DNA of 23,171 bases from RGIG1993 sp964564225 (GCA_964564225.1 CAZMAF010000025.1:1-23171); one strand, 5' to 3'; positions 15,515 to 22,481 are shown, counted from the first letter of the stretch. Translations and numbers: made by a program. Notes: generated by a model not told the origin, from the sequence alone.

Positions 15515-16495
15515 ATGAAAAGAGTTTTAATTGTTTTATTGTTGATTACGTTTTTGTTTACAGTCCTGGCAATGACCGGTGGAAAAGAAAGCATTGTAAT
15601 TTGTGCATCGTCCGAGCAATTTCGTAATGATGAATTGCAAAGACAGCTGAATGAGCGATTTCCTGATAAAAATATTGTGGTGACATATATGTCTACCGGA
15701 AAAGCGGCAGCAAAAGTGTATGCGGAAGGCGCTTCGTCGGAGATCGATATCCTGGTTGGACTTGAAACCGGATATATGAATAAAGTCATTGACCACTTGG
15801 CTGATATTTCGGGGCTGTGCCGTCTTAATTTCGTTGACGGGCTCGCACCTTCGGATAATAGTAACCGTTGGGTTACCTGGGAACGTCAGGCGGGCGCGAT
15901 TATCGTTAATCGGGATATTCTTGATAAATACGGTTTAGAAGCGCCGAAAACCTATGAGGATCTATTAAAACCCGAATATCAGGGGTTGATTGCCATGCCT
16001 GATCCAAAATCAAGCGGTACAGGATATTTTTTCTATAAATCGTGGGTCAACACGATGGGAACCGATGCAGCGCTTGAATATGTGGATCAACTGTATCGAA
16101 ATCTTAAGCAATTCACCGAGTCCGGTTCGGGGCCGATCAAGCTTTTAAAGCAAGGCGAGGTTGCTATCGGACTTGCACTTACGTTTCAGGCTGTGAATGA
16201 GATGAACAGCGGTCAGCCGTTTGAGATTATTTTTCCGGATAATGGTTCACCGTATTCCTTGACGGGAACAGCGCTGCTTAAGGGGCGTGAGTACAATTCC
16301 GATGTTTGTGAGGTCTATGAGTTTATCGTGAATGAATTTCTTGTATACGATAAGGAAATGTTTTCTCCTGAAGAAATTTATGAAGGACAGGTTAATTATA
16401 TTGAGAATTATCCTGAAAATATTGTTTATGCCGATATGAAGGGAATTCAGGATATTCAGGAGAAGGAAAGGTTGCTGGCGTTATGGAAGTATTGA
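15515..16495 (+). CDS. Periplasmic-type substrate-binding protein of an Fe3+/aminoethylphosphonate-class ABC importer
   Basis: This 326-residue extracytoplasmic binding protein starts with a basic-hydrophobic segment (MKRVLIVLLLITFLFTVLAM) and continues as a two-lobed type II binding fold. YMSTGKAAAKVYAEG, WERQAGAIIVNRDIL and MPDPKSSGTGY are typical of the FbpA/PhnS (SBP_bac_6) group. There is no lipobox cysteine after the signal, so it may stay anchored by an uncleaved N-terminal helix or be released. The conserved tyrosine pair that FbpA uses for iron is not evident, which argues for an organic anion such as an aminophosphonate. Its 3' end overlaps the ATPase gene by 13 nt. Family confident; ligand inferred from the adjacent cytidylyltransferase. 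Confidence 0.82.
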   Translation: MKRVLIVLLLITFLFTVLAMTGGKESIVICASSEQFRNDELQRQLNERFPDKNIVVTYMSTGKAAAKVYAEGASSEIDILVGLETGYMNKVIDHLADISGLCRLNFVDGLAPSDNSNRWVTWERQAGAIIVNRDILDKYGLEAPKTYEDLLKPEYQGLIAMPDPKSSGTGYFFYKSWVNTMGTDAALEYVDQLYRNLKQFTESGSGPIKLLKQGEVAIGLALTFQAVNEMNSGQPFEIIFPDNGSPYSLTGTALLKGREYNSDVCEVYEFIVNEFLVYDKEMFSPEEIYEGQVNYIENYPENIVYADMKGIQDIQEKERLLALWKY

Positions 16496-17259
16496 AAACC
16501 AAGCTCTCTGTTAACAATATTACGAAATCGTTTGAAGGAAAAAACGTTTTAAAAAACGTTTCGTTTGATTTATATGAGGGTGAGTTTCTTTCTGTGCTTG
16601 GCCCGAGTGGATGCGGTAAAACAACGCTTCTTCGCATTTTGATCGGACTCGAGCGTGCAGATTCGGGTGAGATTATAAAAGAGGGACAGGATATTTCCGC
16701 GCTTAAAAGTATTGAGCGAGGCATGGGAATTGTTTTTCAGAATTATGCGCTTTTTCCGAATATGACGGTGCTTCAGAACGTAGAATACGCGCTTACCTTA
16801 CGAAAAGAAAAGAAGGCTGTGGCGCGAGAAATTGCAATGCAGACGATTGAGCAAGTGGGACTTGCCGATCAGATGTATAAAAAGCCGAGTCAGCTTTCAG
16901 GCGGACAGCAGCAACGAGTGGCAATTGCAAGAACGCTTGCGACAAATCCGGATATTATTCTTCTTGATGAGCCTATTTCGGCGCTTGATGTTGCCAATCG
17001 CGAGATTATGAAGGGCGAGCTGAAGGCGATACAAAAGAAATTTAAGGCGACGATGCTGTTTATTACGCACGATCAGGAGGAGGCGTTTTTCCTGAGTGAT
17101 CGTATTATGATTATGAACGAAGGTAGCATTGAGCAGATTGATACGCCGCTTGAGATTTATAAGAATCCTAGAAATCGTTACGTTAAGGAATTTGTTTGTG
17201 ATCAGCTTGATAAAAAGTACGCTGATCTTTTGCGATATACGGGGAGGGAAGACTCGTGA
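16483..17259 (+). CDS. ABC importer ATPase subunit (PotA/FbpC/PhnT type)
   Basis: This 258-residue ATPase energises the importer. It has Walker A GPSGCGKTT (40-48), Q-loop VFQNYALFPNMTV, signature LSGGQQQRVAIAR (from 138), Walker B ILLDEP (159-164), D-loop SALD and switch His196 in FITHD. The usual C-terminal regulatory TOBE domain of PotA/FbpC proteins (about 100 extra residues) is absent, so it is a short form. Its start lies inside the end of the binding-protein gene (13-nt overlap) and its stop overlaps the permease GTG as GTGA, so all three transporter genes are translationally coupled. Confidence 0.95.
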   Translation: MEVLKTKLSVNNITKSFEGKNVLKNVSFDLYEGEFLSVLGPSGCGKTTLLRILIGLERADSGEIIKEGQDISALKSIERGMGIVFQNYALFPNMTVLQNVEYALTLRKEKKAVAREIAMQTIEQVGLADQMYKKPSQLSGGQQQRVAIARTLATNPDIILLDEPISALDVANREIMKGELKAIQKKFKATMLFITHDQEEAFFLSDRIMIMNEGSIEQIDTPLEIYKNPRNRYVKEFVCDQLDKKYADLLRYTGREDS

Positions 17260-18857
17260 AGGAGAACTCCTCGCGTATTTTAAAATATGCATTACTTCTC
17301 TATCTTGCCGTTACCGTTGTTTTGCCGCTTTTGGTTTTATTTCTTAAAATTCGTCCTGAGCATATTCGTGATATTTTCACTTCGGCGCTGTTTGGTTCAA
17401 TGCTTTATAATTCGCTTGCTACAACGCTGATAGCCACTGTCATTTCGGTTTCGCTTGCTTTTTTTCTGGCGTATCTCGTTCATCGGACTAATATTCGTTT
17501 TAAAGCGGCGTGGGTTGTTTTGTTGTCGATCCCAATGTTGATTCCGAGTATTTCGCACGGAATGGGACTTGTGCTTCTTTTTGGCGATAACGGTATCTTA
17601 ACTAACGTATTAGGCATAGATTTTAGTTTGTACGGATATCGCGGTATCGTAATGGGTTCGGTATTATATTCATTTCCCGTTGCGTTTTTGATGTTTTGTG
17701 ACTCTTTTCGTTATGAGGATTTTACGACTTACGAGGCAGCGAGTGTTTTGGGTTTGTCTAAAGTTCGTATGTTTTTCACGATTACGATGCCTTCGATGCG
17801 CCGCACACTTGTATCCGCGATACTTGCGGTTTTTACGATGGTGTTCACTGATTACGGTGTTCCGCTTATGACAGGCGGTACGGTGATGACACTTCCGGTG
17901 TATATGTATCGCGAAGTGATCGGTATGATGAATTTCTCAAACGGCGCTGTGATTGGTGTGATCTTGTTAACGCCTGCGATGATTGCTTTTTTGATGGACC
18001 TTAAGAAGAACGCGGATGTTGATGCAGGAAGTACAGTAATGAAATCTTATCAAATTGCAGAGAATAAAATGCGCGATTGGATTGCCTACGTGTGTCTTGG
18101 TGTTTCGCTTTTTTTGGTGTGTATGCCGATTTTAGCATTTGTTTATCTTAGCTTCGTTAAGCAATATCCGATTGATATGAGTTTTACGCTTGATAACATC
18201 GGGAAATTGGTATCGGGCGGTATAGGTATCTATTTTGTCAATTCAATTGCGATTGCGCTTATGACGGCACTTTTGGGCACATGTTTTTCGTATTATGCGG
18301 CGTACTGTACGGCGAGATCTCAGAATAAGCTCTCAGAAAAGCTGCTTCATTTTATCAGTATGCTTCCGCTTGCTGTGCCCGGTGTTGTGCTTGGTCTTTC
18401 TTACGTTCTTACTTTTAACGGAATGCCGCTTTACGGTACGATTTTTATTCTGGTAATTGTTAATATCGTTCACTTTTTCTCGTCCCCTTATTTGCTTGCC
18501 TTTAATTCGTTCGTGAAATTCAATCAGAACCTTGAAGATGTTGCTTATACACTTGGTATCAGCAAGTTAAGGATGCTTGTGGCAATTTATATTCCGAGTA
18601 CGGTCGATACGATCGTAGAAATGTATAGCTATTATTTTGTGAATGCTATGATTACGATCTCGGCAGTTTCATTTCTGGTTAACTTCAGAACAATGCCGCT
18701 TTCACTTCAGATTCCACAGCTCGAATCACAGTCGTTTATTGAAGGTACGGCGATCATTTCATTATTGATTTTGATTCTGAATCTTACGGAAAAGAGTATA
18801 TCCTTCTTGATCAAGAAAAAATTCAGTAAAGAAAAGCAGGGTACCGTTGAAAAATAA
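17256..18857 (+). CDS. ABC importer permease, two fused permease domains (PhnUV/FbpB-like)
   Basis: This 533-residue membrane protein contains both permease halves of the importer in one chain. Each half has about six membrane helices and an EAA-type coupling loop that contacts the ATPase: YEAASVLGLSKVRMFFTITMP-like in the first half (near residue 165) and EDVAYTLGISKLRMLVAIY in the second (near residue 430). A charged linker around residues 250-270 separates them. The start is GTG 17256, 4 nt overlapping the ATPase stop, with GGAGGGA upstream. Fused permeases of this kind occur in Fe3+, thiamine and aminoethylphosphonate importers. It is the last gene of the operon; a terminator follows within 10 nt. 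Confidence 0.92.
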   Translation: MKENSSRILKYALLLYLAVTVVLPLLVLFLKIRPEHIRDIFTSALFGSMLYNSLATTLIATVISVSLAFFLAYLVHRTNIRFKAAWVVLLSIPMLIPSISHGMGLVLLFGDNGILTNVLGIDFSLYGYRGIVMGSVLYSFPVAFLMFCDSFRYEDFTTYEAASVLGLSKVRMFFTITMPSMRRTLVSAILAVFTMVFTDYGVPLMTGGTVMTLPVYMYREVIGMMNFSNGAVIGVILLTPAMIAFLMDLKKNADVDAGSTVMKSYQIAENKMRDWIAYVCLGVSLFLVCMPILAFVYLSFVKQYPIDMSFTLDNIGKLVSGGIGIYFVNSIAIALMTALLGTCFSYYAAYCTARSQNKLSEKLLHFISMLPLAVPGVVLGLSYVLTFNGMPLYGTIFILVIVNIVHFFSSPYLLAFNSFVKFNQNLEDVAYTLGISKLRMLVAIYIPSTVDTIVEMYSYYFVNAMITISAVSFLVNFRTMPLSLQIPQLESQSFIEGTAIISLLILILNLTEKSISFLIKKKFSKEKQGTVEK

Positions 18858-18862
18858 AGTAT

Positions 18863-18892
18863 ACGGCGGTTCTTTTGATCCGCCGTTCTTTG
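18863..18892 (+). terminator. Terminator of the cytidylyltransferase-ABC operon
   Basis: ACGGCGGtTC (18863-18872) and GATCCGCCGT (18877-18886) pair at 9 of 10 positions around TTTT and are followed by TCTTTG. It begins 5 nt past the permease stop. Confidence 0.85.
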
Positions 18893-18925
18893 TTGTAAAT
18901 TTTCAAAATTTTCAATTTATTTATG

Positions 18926-18954
18926 TTGACAAAGTTATTTTTTTATGATATAAT
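18926..18954 (+). promoter_or_regulatory. Perfect-consensus promoter of the tRNA-Pro locus
   Basis: TTGACA (18926-18931), a 17-bp spacer and TATAAT (18949-18954) match the sigma-A consensus at all 12 positions. It lies 28 bp before the broken tRNA-Pro and is the only clear promoter before the intact one. Confidence 0.85.
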
Positions 18955-18982
18955 TACACTTGTATTTTGAGAAAATCAATAT

Positions 18983-19022
18983 CCGGGTGTGGCACAGCTT
19001 GGTAGTGCGCTTGGTTCGGGAG
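18983..19022 (+). pseudogene. 5' half of a tRNA-Pro(CGG) gene, cut at the anticodon loop
   Basis: The sequence follows tRNA-Pro through acceptor strand CCGGGTG (18983-18989), the D-arm (GCAC...GTGC stem with AGCTTGGTAG) and anticodon-stem strand TTGGT up to anticodon loop TTCGGGA (19015-19021, anticodon CGG). It then diverges: the next bases GCAAATCACC neither complete the anticodon stem (ACCAA expected) nor encode a T-arm. Breaks at the anticodon loop are a classical crossover position of tyrosine recombinases in tRNA genes. I read this as the left attachment-site remnant of the adjacent element. The remaining half should lie at the other end of the element. Confidence 0.75.
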
Positions 19023-19119
19023 CAAATCACCGATTACGAGCGTAAAAATTCCAAAAACGCCGAAAACCCTTGAAAACACTGCATATTTTGGCAGTAACCA
19101 ATCATAAAAATTTTCCGAT

Positions 19120-19152
19120 GTAAGTGGTCTGACCACATGTTTGACCACTTAC
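19120..19152. repeat. 10-bp inverted repeat between the two tRNA genes
   Basis: GTAAGTGGTC (19120-19129) and GACCACTTAC (19143-19152) are exact reverse complements with a 13-nt centre that itself repeats TGACCA. Poly-A follows on the plus strand, so it is not an intrinsic terminator. It may be a protein-binding site of the integration system or a processing signal. The rest of 19023-19119 shows no gene. Confidence 0.5.
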
Positions 19153-19174
19153 AAAAAAATAAAAAAAACACCAT

Positions 19175-19251
19175 CGAGGTGTGGCTCAGTTTGGTAGAGC
19201 GCTACGTTCGGGACGTAGAAGTCGCAAGTTCAAATCTTGTCACCTCGACCA
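19175..19251 (+). tRNA. tRNA-Pro, anticodon CGG
   Basis: This is a complete 77-nt cloverleaf with encoded CCA. Acceptor stem CGAGGTG/CACCTCG, D-loop AGTTTGGTAG, anticodon stem CTACG/CGTAG around loop TTCGGGA (anticodon CGG, reading CCG proline codons), T-arm with GTTCAAATC, discriminator A (19248) and CCA (19249-19251). It differs from the broken copy 190 nt upstream in the acceptor (CCGGGTG) and anticodon-stem strands, so the two are not recent duplicates. It has no clear promoter of its own and is probably transcribed from 18926-18954. A terminator follows at once, then integrase genes. Confidence 0.95.
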
Positions 19252-19255
19252 TTTT

Positions 19256-19290
19256 GGCTCTGAGAAGCGTTTCTCGGAGCCTTTTTCTTT
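19256..19290 (+). terminator. Terminator of tRNA-Pro
   Basis: GGCTCTGAGAA (19256-19266) pairs with TTCTCGGAGCC (19271-19281), 11 bp including one T-G pair, loop GCGT, followed by TTTTTCTTT. Confidence 0.9.
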
Positions 19291-19311
19291 GTCTACAGCA
19301 CCGCATTTTTT

Positions 19312-19342
19312 GAGGGCTGACCGTTTGCTTCGGTCAGCCCTC
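19312..19342. repeat. 12-bp perfect inverted repeat before the integrase 3' end
   Basis: GAGGGCTGACCG (19312-19323) and CGGTCAGCCCTC (19331-19342) surround TTTGCTT. An outer ACCGCA/TGCGGT pair (19300-19305 and 19354-19359) extends the cruciform into the last codons of the integrase. There is no T-run after it in the integrase direction. It is probably the transcription end of the integrase genes, or an integrase-binding site. Confidence 0.55.
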
Positions 19343-19350
19343 TGTGCCGT

Positions 19351-20787
19351 TTATGCGGTTTTCATTTTTTCCTTTTCGGCTGCGATCTCCGCTTTCTTTT
19401 CGGCTATCATCTCTGCGAGTAGCTTTTCGCATTCTTCTCTCGTTTTAGCGTAGACGTTAAATTTCTTTCGCTTGCCATCGGCGAGTCTTGGATAGAAGCT
19501 TCCTTCCCACAGGCTGTCGTTGATCTGATAGATGCAACCCGTGCCGGGCTTGCGGTATTTGGGTTGCCACGGCTCGAAATTCTCGTCCACGTTGCTCGTT
19601 TGCACTTGGCGTGGTTCTTCCTTGGCTTCGGGCATTGGTGCGTCTGTACCGCCGATTTTTCGGTCTATTTTGACCGAGGCTTGTGCTCTCATCGTATCCG
19701 TGATATGCGAATATATGTTGAGCGTGGTTTCCGCGCTGATGTGTCCTATCATATCGGATAGTGTTTTCACGTCCATGCCGTTTTCAAGTGCCATGGTTGC
19801 GAAGGTGTGGCGCAGATCGTGGAAGCGGATGTACTTGCATCCCGACCGCTTAAGAATGAGCTTGAAGCGGTGATGAAGTGCCGTTGGATTTCTCGGCTCA
19901 CCTTCCTTGACGGGCGATGGGAAGATCCACTCGCAGGTCTTGTCCTTTTTCATCTCTGCGAGTATCTCCACCATATACGGCGGTAGTATCACCGTTCTGA
20001 TGGAGTTTTTGGTTTTCGGAGGCTGTATTACGATCTTACTGCCTGCAGGCACGACCTGCCGTGCTATCTTTAGGCTGCCGTCGGTGAGATTGAGGTCGCT
20101 CCATTTAAGTCCGAGTATTTCACCTCGGCGCATTCCTGTGGACAGTTCGAGGAGGAACATCTCATAGTATCCTTCCTCTTTGGCACGCGCGAGGAAGCGA
20201 CCGATCTCTGTCGGTGTCAGCACCTGCATCTCTCTGCCTTTTTTCGGCGGTAGTTTGCATCCAATTGAAGGATTCCTCGTAATCAAGCATTCGGTGATTG
20301 CTTTTTCAAGTGCCGACCTGCACCGTGCGTGGCAGGCTCTTACCAATCGGTTTGATACCTCCGATCCTATTGTGTCAGCATATTGAAGTCTGCCGTTTTT
20401 CTTTAGATTGGCGTAGAACTGTTGCAGGTCGTTCTGCGAGAGCTTATTTAGCGGTATATGACCGACGGAAGGGATAATGTGTCTATAAATATAGTTCTCA
20501 TATCCCACTCTTGTGGTTTCTCGCAGGGCAGGTCTGCAGAAGTTCTGATACCAGAAGTCCATCCAATCTCCGAATGGCATATCGGGCTTCAGCTTTTCTA
20601 TTGCTTTTCCGAGTTCTTCCTTGAGTGTGCGGAGCTTTTCCTCACACTCATATTTTGTTTTTGCGGTTACGCTTTTGGTCTTGGGATTGCCTTTCTCGTC
20701 GTAGCCAACGACGAGTCTGCCTTCCCATCGACCGTCTGTGCGAAGGCGCATTGTGCCGTCGCCTTGCTTTCGTTTGTTATTTGCCAT
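19351..20787 (-). CDS. Tyrosine recombinase (integrase) with arm-binding-like domains at both ends
   Basis: This 478-residue integrase is about 80 residues longer than its neighbour. It has an AP2-like N-terminal arm-site domain (about 10-57, GTMRLRTDGRWEGRLVV), an SAM-like core-binding domain (70-170), and a catalytic domain (185-365) with Arg220 (TGMRRGE), the hairpin Lys (about 258), His323-x2-Arg326 (FHDLRHTFA), His349 and nucleophile Tyr359 (NIYSH), all intact. After a linker, residues ~416-465 repeat the arm-domain pattern (GCIYQINDSLWEGSFYP, then AKTREECEKLLAEM). It should cut and rejoin the element and the chromosomal attachment site. ATG 20787 overlaps the end of the upstream integrase by 11 nt, with GGAGG inside that gene. 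It lies next to tRNA-Pro, the expected position for a tRNA-integrating element. Confidence 0.93.
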   Translation of the reverse strand: MANNKRKQGDGTMRLRTDGRWEGRLVVGYDEKGNPKTKSVTAKTKYECEEKLRTLKEELGKAIEKLKPDMPFGDWMDFWYQNFCRPALRETTRVGYENYIYRHIIPSVGHIPLNKLSQNDLQQFYANLKKNGRLQYADTIGSEVSNRLVRACHARCRSALEKAITECLITRNPSIGCKLPPKKGREMQVLTPTEIGRFLARAKEEGYYEMFLLELSTGMRRGEILGLKWSDLNLTDGSLKIARQVVPAGSKIVIQPPKTKNSIRTVILPPYMVEILAEMKKDKTCEWIFPSPVKEGEPRNPTALHHRFKLILKRSGCKYIRFHDLRHTFATMALENGMDVKTLSDMIGHISAETTLNIYSHITDTMRAQASVKIDRKIGGTDAPMPEAKEEPRQVQTSNVDENFEPWQPKYRKPGTGCIYQINDSLWEGSFYPRLADGKRKKFNVYAKTREECEKLLAEMIAEKKAEIAAEKEKMKTA

Positions 20788-21955
20788 CTGTTTCCTCCGT
20801 TATTAAGAATTGTTGCATCATATTGTTTACCACCGCCGAGGCGTTGCGTTGCATATCGCCTGTCACGTGGGTGTAGGTGTCGAGCGTGAAGCTCGCATCG
20901 GTATGCCCAAGGATGCCTGCCAAGGTCTTTGGATCGACACCGCCGTCTGTTGCGTGAGTGGCGAAGGTGTGCCGAAGGTCGTGGAATCGCATCATGGGAA
21001 GCTCGATATTTTTGAGAATGGTTTTGAGCTTTCTATAAGCAGAGCTTGGATGCAAGGGCTCGGACGGATTCGTATAATGTGGGAATACCCATTCGCTGAT
21101 CGCATCCGCTTGCTTTTCTTGGAGGAGCGTTGCCACGCTTGGAGGCATGGTGATGGTTCTCACACCCGCGCCTGTCTTGGTTTCGCCGATGCTCACGCCA
21201 CCGCCTGCTTTTGTACCAACCGAGCGTTTGACACTCAACGTTCCTTCCGTGAAGTTGATATCGCTCCATTTGATTCCGCATATCTCGCCACGGCGAAGTC
21301 CTGTCATGACCTCCACGTAGAAGAAGTCATTCCAATACGGTTCTTCCTTGATGGCTTCCATAAATCTTTCAAGCTGGCCGTCATCAAGCACCTGCTTTTC
21401 GGTGGTTGTCTTTTTCGGGATGGTAGTGCCGTCCGTGGGATTTCGCACGATAAGCCGTTCCTTGACCGCTACGTCCAATGCCTGATGCAGTAGCATGTGT
21501 ACCTTTCGCACCATCGTATTGGACAGCTCGTAGCCATAAAGCGGATGAGGCTTGGCTCTACCTTCCTTTTTGACCTTGTTGTAGAATCTCTGCACGTCAG
21601 CCGTGGTAAGAGACGAGAGCTGTTTGTTGCCGATAAAGCGTTTGATCTGATGCTCTGCCATACAGCGGTATCCTTCTATTGTGCTCTCACGGAGGGTGAA
21701 CATCATATACTCGTCCAGCCACTTGTCGAGCCACTCGCCGAGTGTCATTCGGCAGTCTTCGGTGAGATCAATGTCACGGTACAGCTCTATGAGCTGATGC
21801 AGTTCCTTCAGTGCGCTTTTCTGCGTTTTGGCGAATACCGACTTATATATGGGAGAACCGTCGTTCTTGTGTCCGATGATGATACGGGCTTCCCACCTGC
21901 CGTCACTTCTTTTTCTGATTGTGCCGTCACCTTGCGGTCTGCGTTTGTTTGCCAT
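20777..21955 (-). CDS. Tyrosine recombinase (integrase), Tn916-type architecture
   Basis: This 392-residue integrase is usual size. It has an AP2-like arm-binding domain (about 10-55, GTIRKRSDGRWEARIII), a core-binding domain (70-170), and a catalytic domain with Arg221 (TGLRRGE), Lys260 (ETKTG), His325-x2-Arg328 (FHDLRHTFA), His351 (LGHTD) and Tyr361 (LDTYTH). All catalytic residues are present, so nothing suggests inactivity. Its first ~25 residues are closely similar to those of the downstream integrase, but the rest is clearly diverged: old paralogues kept side by side. AAAGGA lies 9 nt before ATG 21955. The two are translated from one message. Confidence 0.93.
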   Translation of the reverse strand: MANKRRPQGDGTIRKRSDGRWEARIIIGHKNDGSPIYKSVFAKTQKSALKELHQLIELYRDIDLTEDCRMTLGEWLDKWLDEYMMFTLRESTIEGYRCMAEHQIKRFIGNKQLSSLTTADVQRFYNKVKKEGRAKPHPLYGYELSNTMVRKVHMLLHQALDVAVKERLIVRNPTDGTTIPKKTTTEKQVLDDGQLERFMEAIKEEPYWNDFFYVEVMTGLRRGEICGIKWSDINFTEGTLSVKRSVGTKAGGGVSIGETKTGAGVRTITMPPSVATLLQEKQADAISEWVFPHYTNPSEPLHPSSAYRKLKTILKNIELPMMRFHDLRHTFATHATDGGVDPKTLAGILGHTDASFTLDTYTHVTGDMQRNASAVVNNMMQQFLITEETDGK

Positions 21956-21992
21956 ATTTTTTGGTCCTTTCTTCAGATTTTTGTTCGTACCC

Positions 21993-22058
21993 CAAACATA
22001 TCACATGTTCGAGACAATATCCAGCGTTTTTTCGAATAGTTATCAAATTGTTATCAAA
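21993..22058 (-). promoter_or_regulatory. Integrase upstream region: inverted repeat and 11-bp-phased direct repeats
   Basis: CAAACAT (21993-21999) and ATGTTCG (22005-22011) form a dyad matching at 6 of 7 positions with a 5-bp centre, about 40-55 bp before the integrase start. GTTATCAAA occurs at 22039-22047 and 22050-22058, one helical turn apart. Either could be a repressor or excisionase/arm-type integrase site controlling the pair. No good -10/-35 pair stands out. Confidence 0.35.
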
Positions 22059-22347
22059 GCTCCTTTCGGGAGTGGTTAAGTGCCTCGGCACAGGCTCGCG
22101 CCTTTTCTTTGCGTTCGTCCGAGCATGGCGGAAGAAGGCGGAAGGAGAATCTGTCCTTCTGTATCTCAAAGGACAGACCGCCCTGCTCATTGTCATCGGT
22201 TTGACGACAAAGGTCGGGGTAATCCTTCGCATATGCCGTGAGCCTGTTCTTGAGGCTGGTGTTGTAGGTGTTGATGACGAGGATATCGCTACCCTCGTCA
22301 AAGAATATTTCTGTTGTCTTCAAAGACTTCTTAATTCCGGTTCTCAT
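22054..22347 (-). CDS. Small accessory protein of clostridial integrative elements, function unknown
   Basis: This is a 97-residue protein (MRTGIKKSLKTTEIFFDEG onward) with a charged C-terminal helix. GAGG 8 nt before ATG 22347 fixes the start; the frame is open 27 codons further upstream but without a ribosome binding site. The pattern (N-terminal amphipathic part with SDILVINTYNTSLKNRLTAYA, then CRQTDDNEQGGLSFEI) is one I associate with small genes next to relaxase and integrase genes in Firmicute mobile elements, where automatic annotation sometimes calls them chaperones; no evidence here supports a chaperone role. It lies between the Sel1 protein and the integrases, same strand. Confidence 0.6.
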   Translation of the reverse strand: MRTGIKKSLKTTEIFFDEGSDILVINTYNTSLKNRLTAYAKDYPDLCRQTDDNEQGGLSFEIQKDRFSFRLLPPCSDERKEKARACAEALNHSRKEL

Positions 22348-22377
22348 TGAAAATACCTCGATTTTTGATGATTTTTT

Positions 22378-22452
22378 GGCGGTCTGTACCGCCTGAATAT
22401 GCCACTTTTCCTTGTGGCGTAGCCCCAATCGTGGCTTTGTTCGATTGGGGCT
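22378..22452 (-). promoter_or_regulatory. Three consecutive hairpins between the Sel1 gene and the small gene
   Basis: The 134-nt gap contains GGCGGT/ACCGCC (22378-22383 and 22388-22393, loop CTGT), GCCAC/GTGGC (22401-22405 and 22414-22418), and AGCCCCAATCG/CGATTGGGGCT (22421-22431 and 22442-22452), all perfect. On the minus strand the last one lies about 30 nt after the Sel1 stop and may end that message. The others sit in the leader of the small gene. An origin of transfer is another possibility because such sites are hairpin-rich and close to relaxase genes. Confidence 0.4.
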
Positions 22453-22481
22453 TCAATAATCGCCAAATACGCATATTTGGC

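Noticed and set aside
18954..19148. 64-codon minus-strand frame
   Set aside because: Half of it is the antisense of the broken tRNA-Pro; the open frame is chance.
21993..22011. SOS (LexA) box
   Set aside because: The dyad contains GAAC-like ends, but the spacing between halves does not fit the Firmicute LexA consensus.
20810..22039. Long plus-strand frames (227 and 180 codons) opposite the first integrase
   Set aside because: They are antisense to an integrase with complete catalytic residues; codon bias of the real gene creates these frames.
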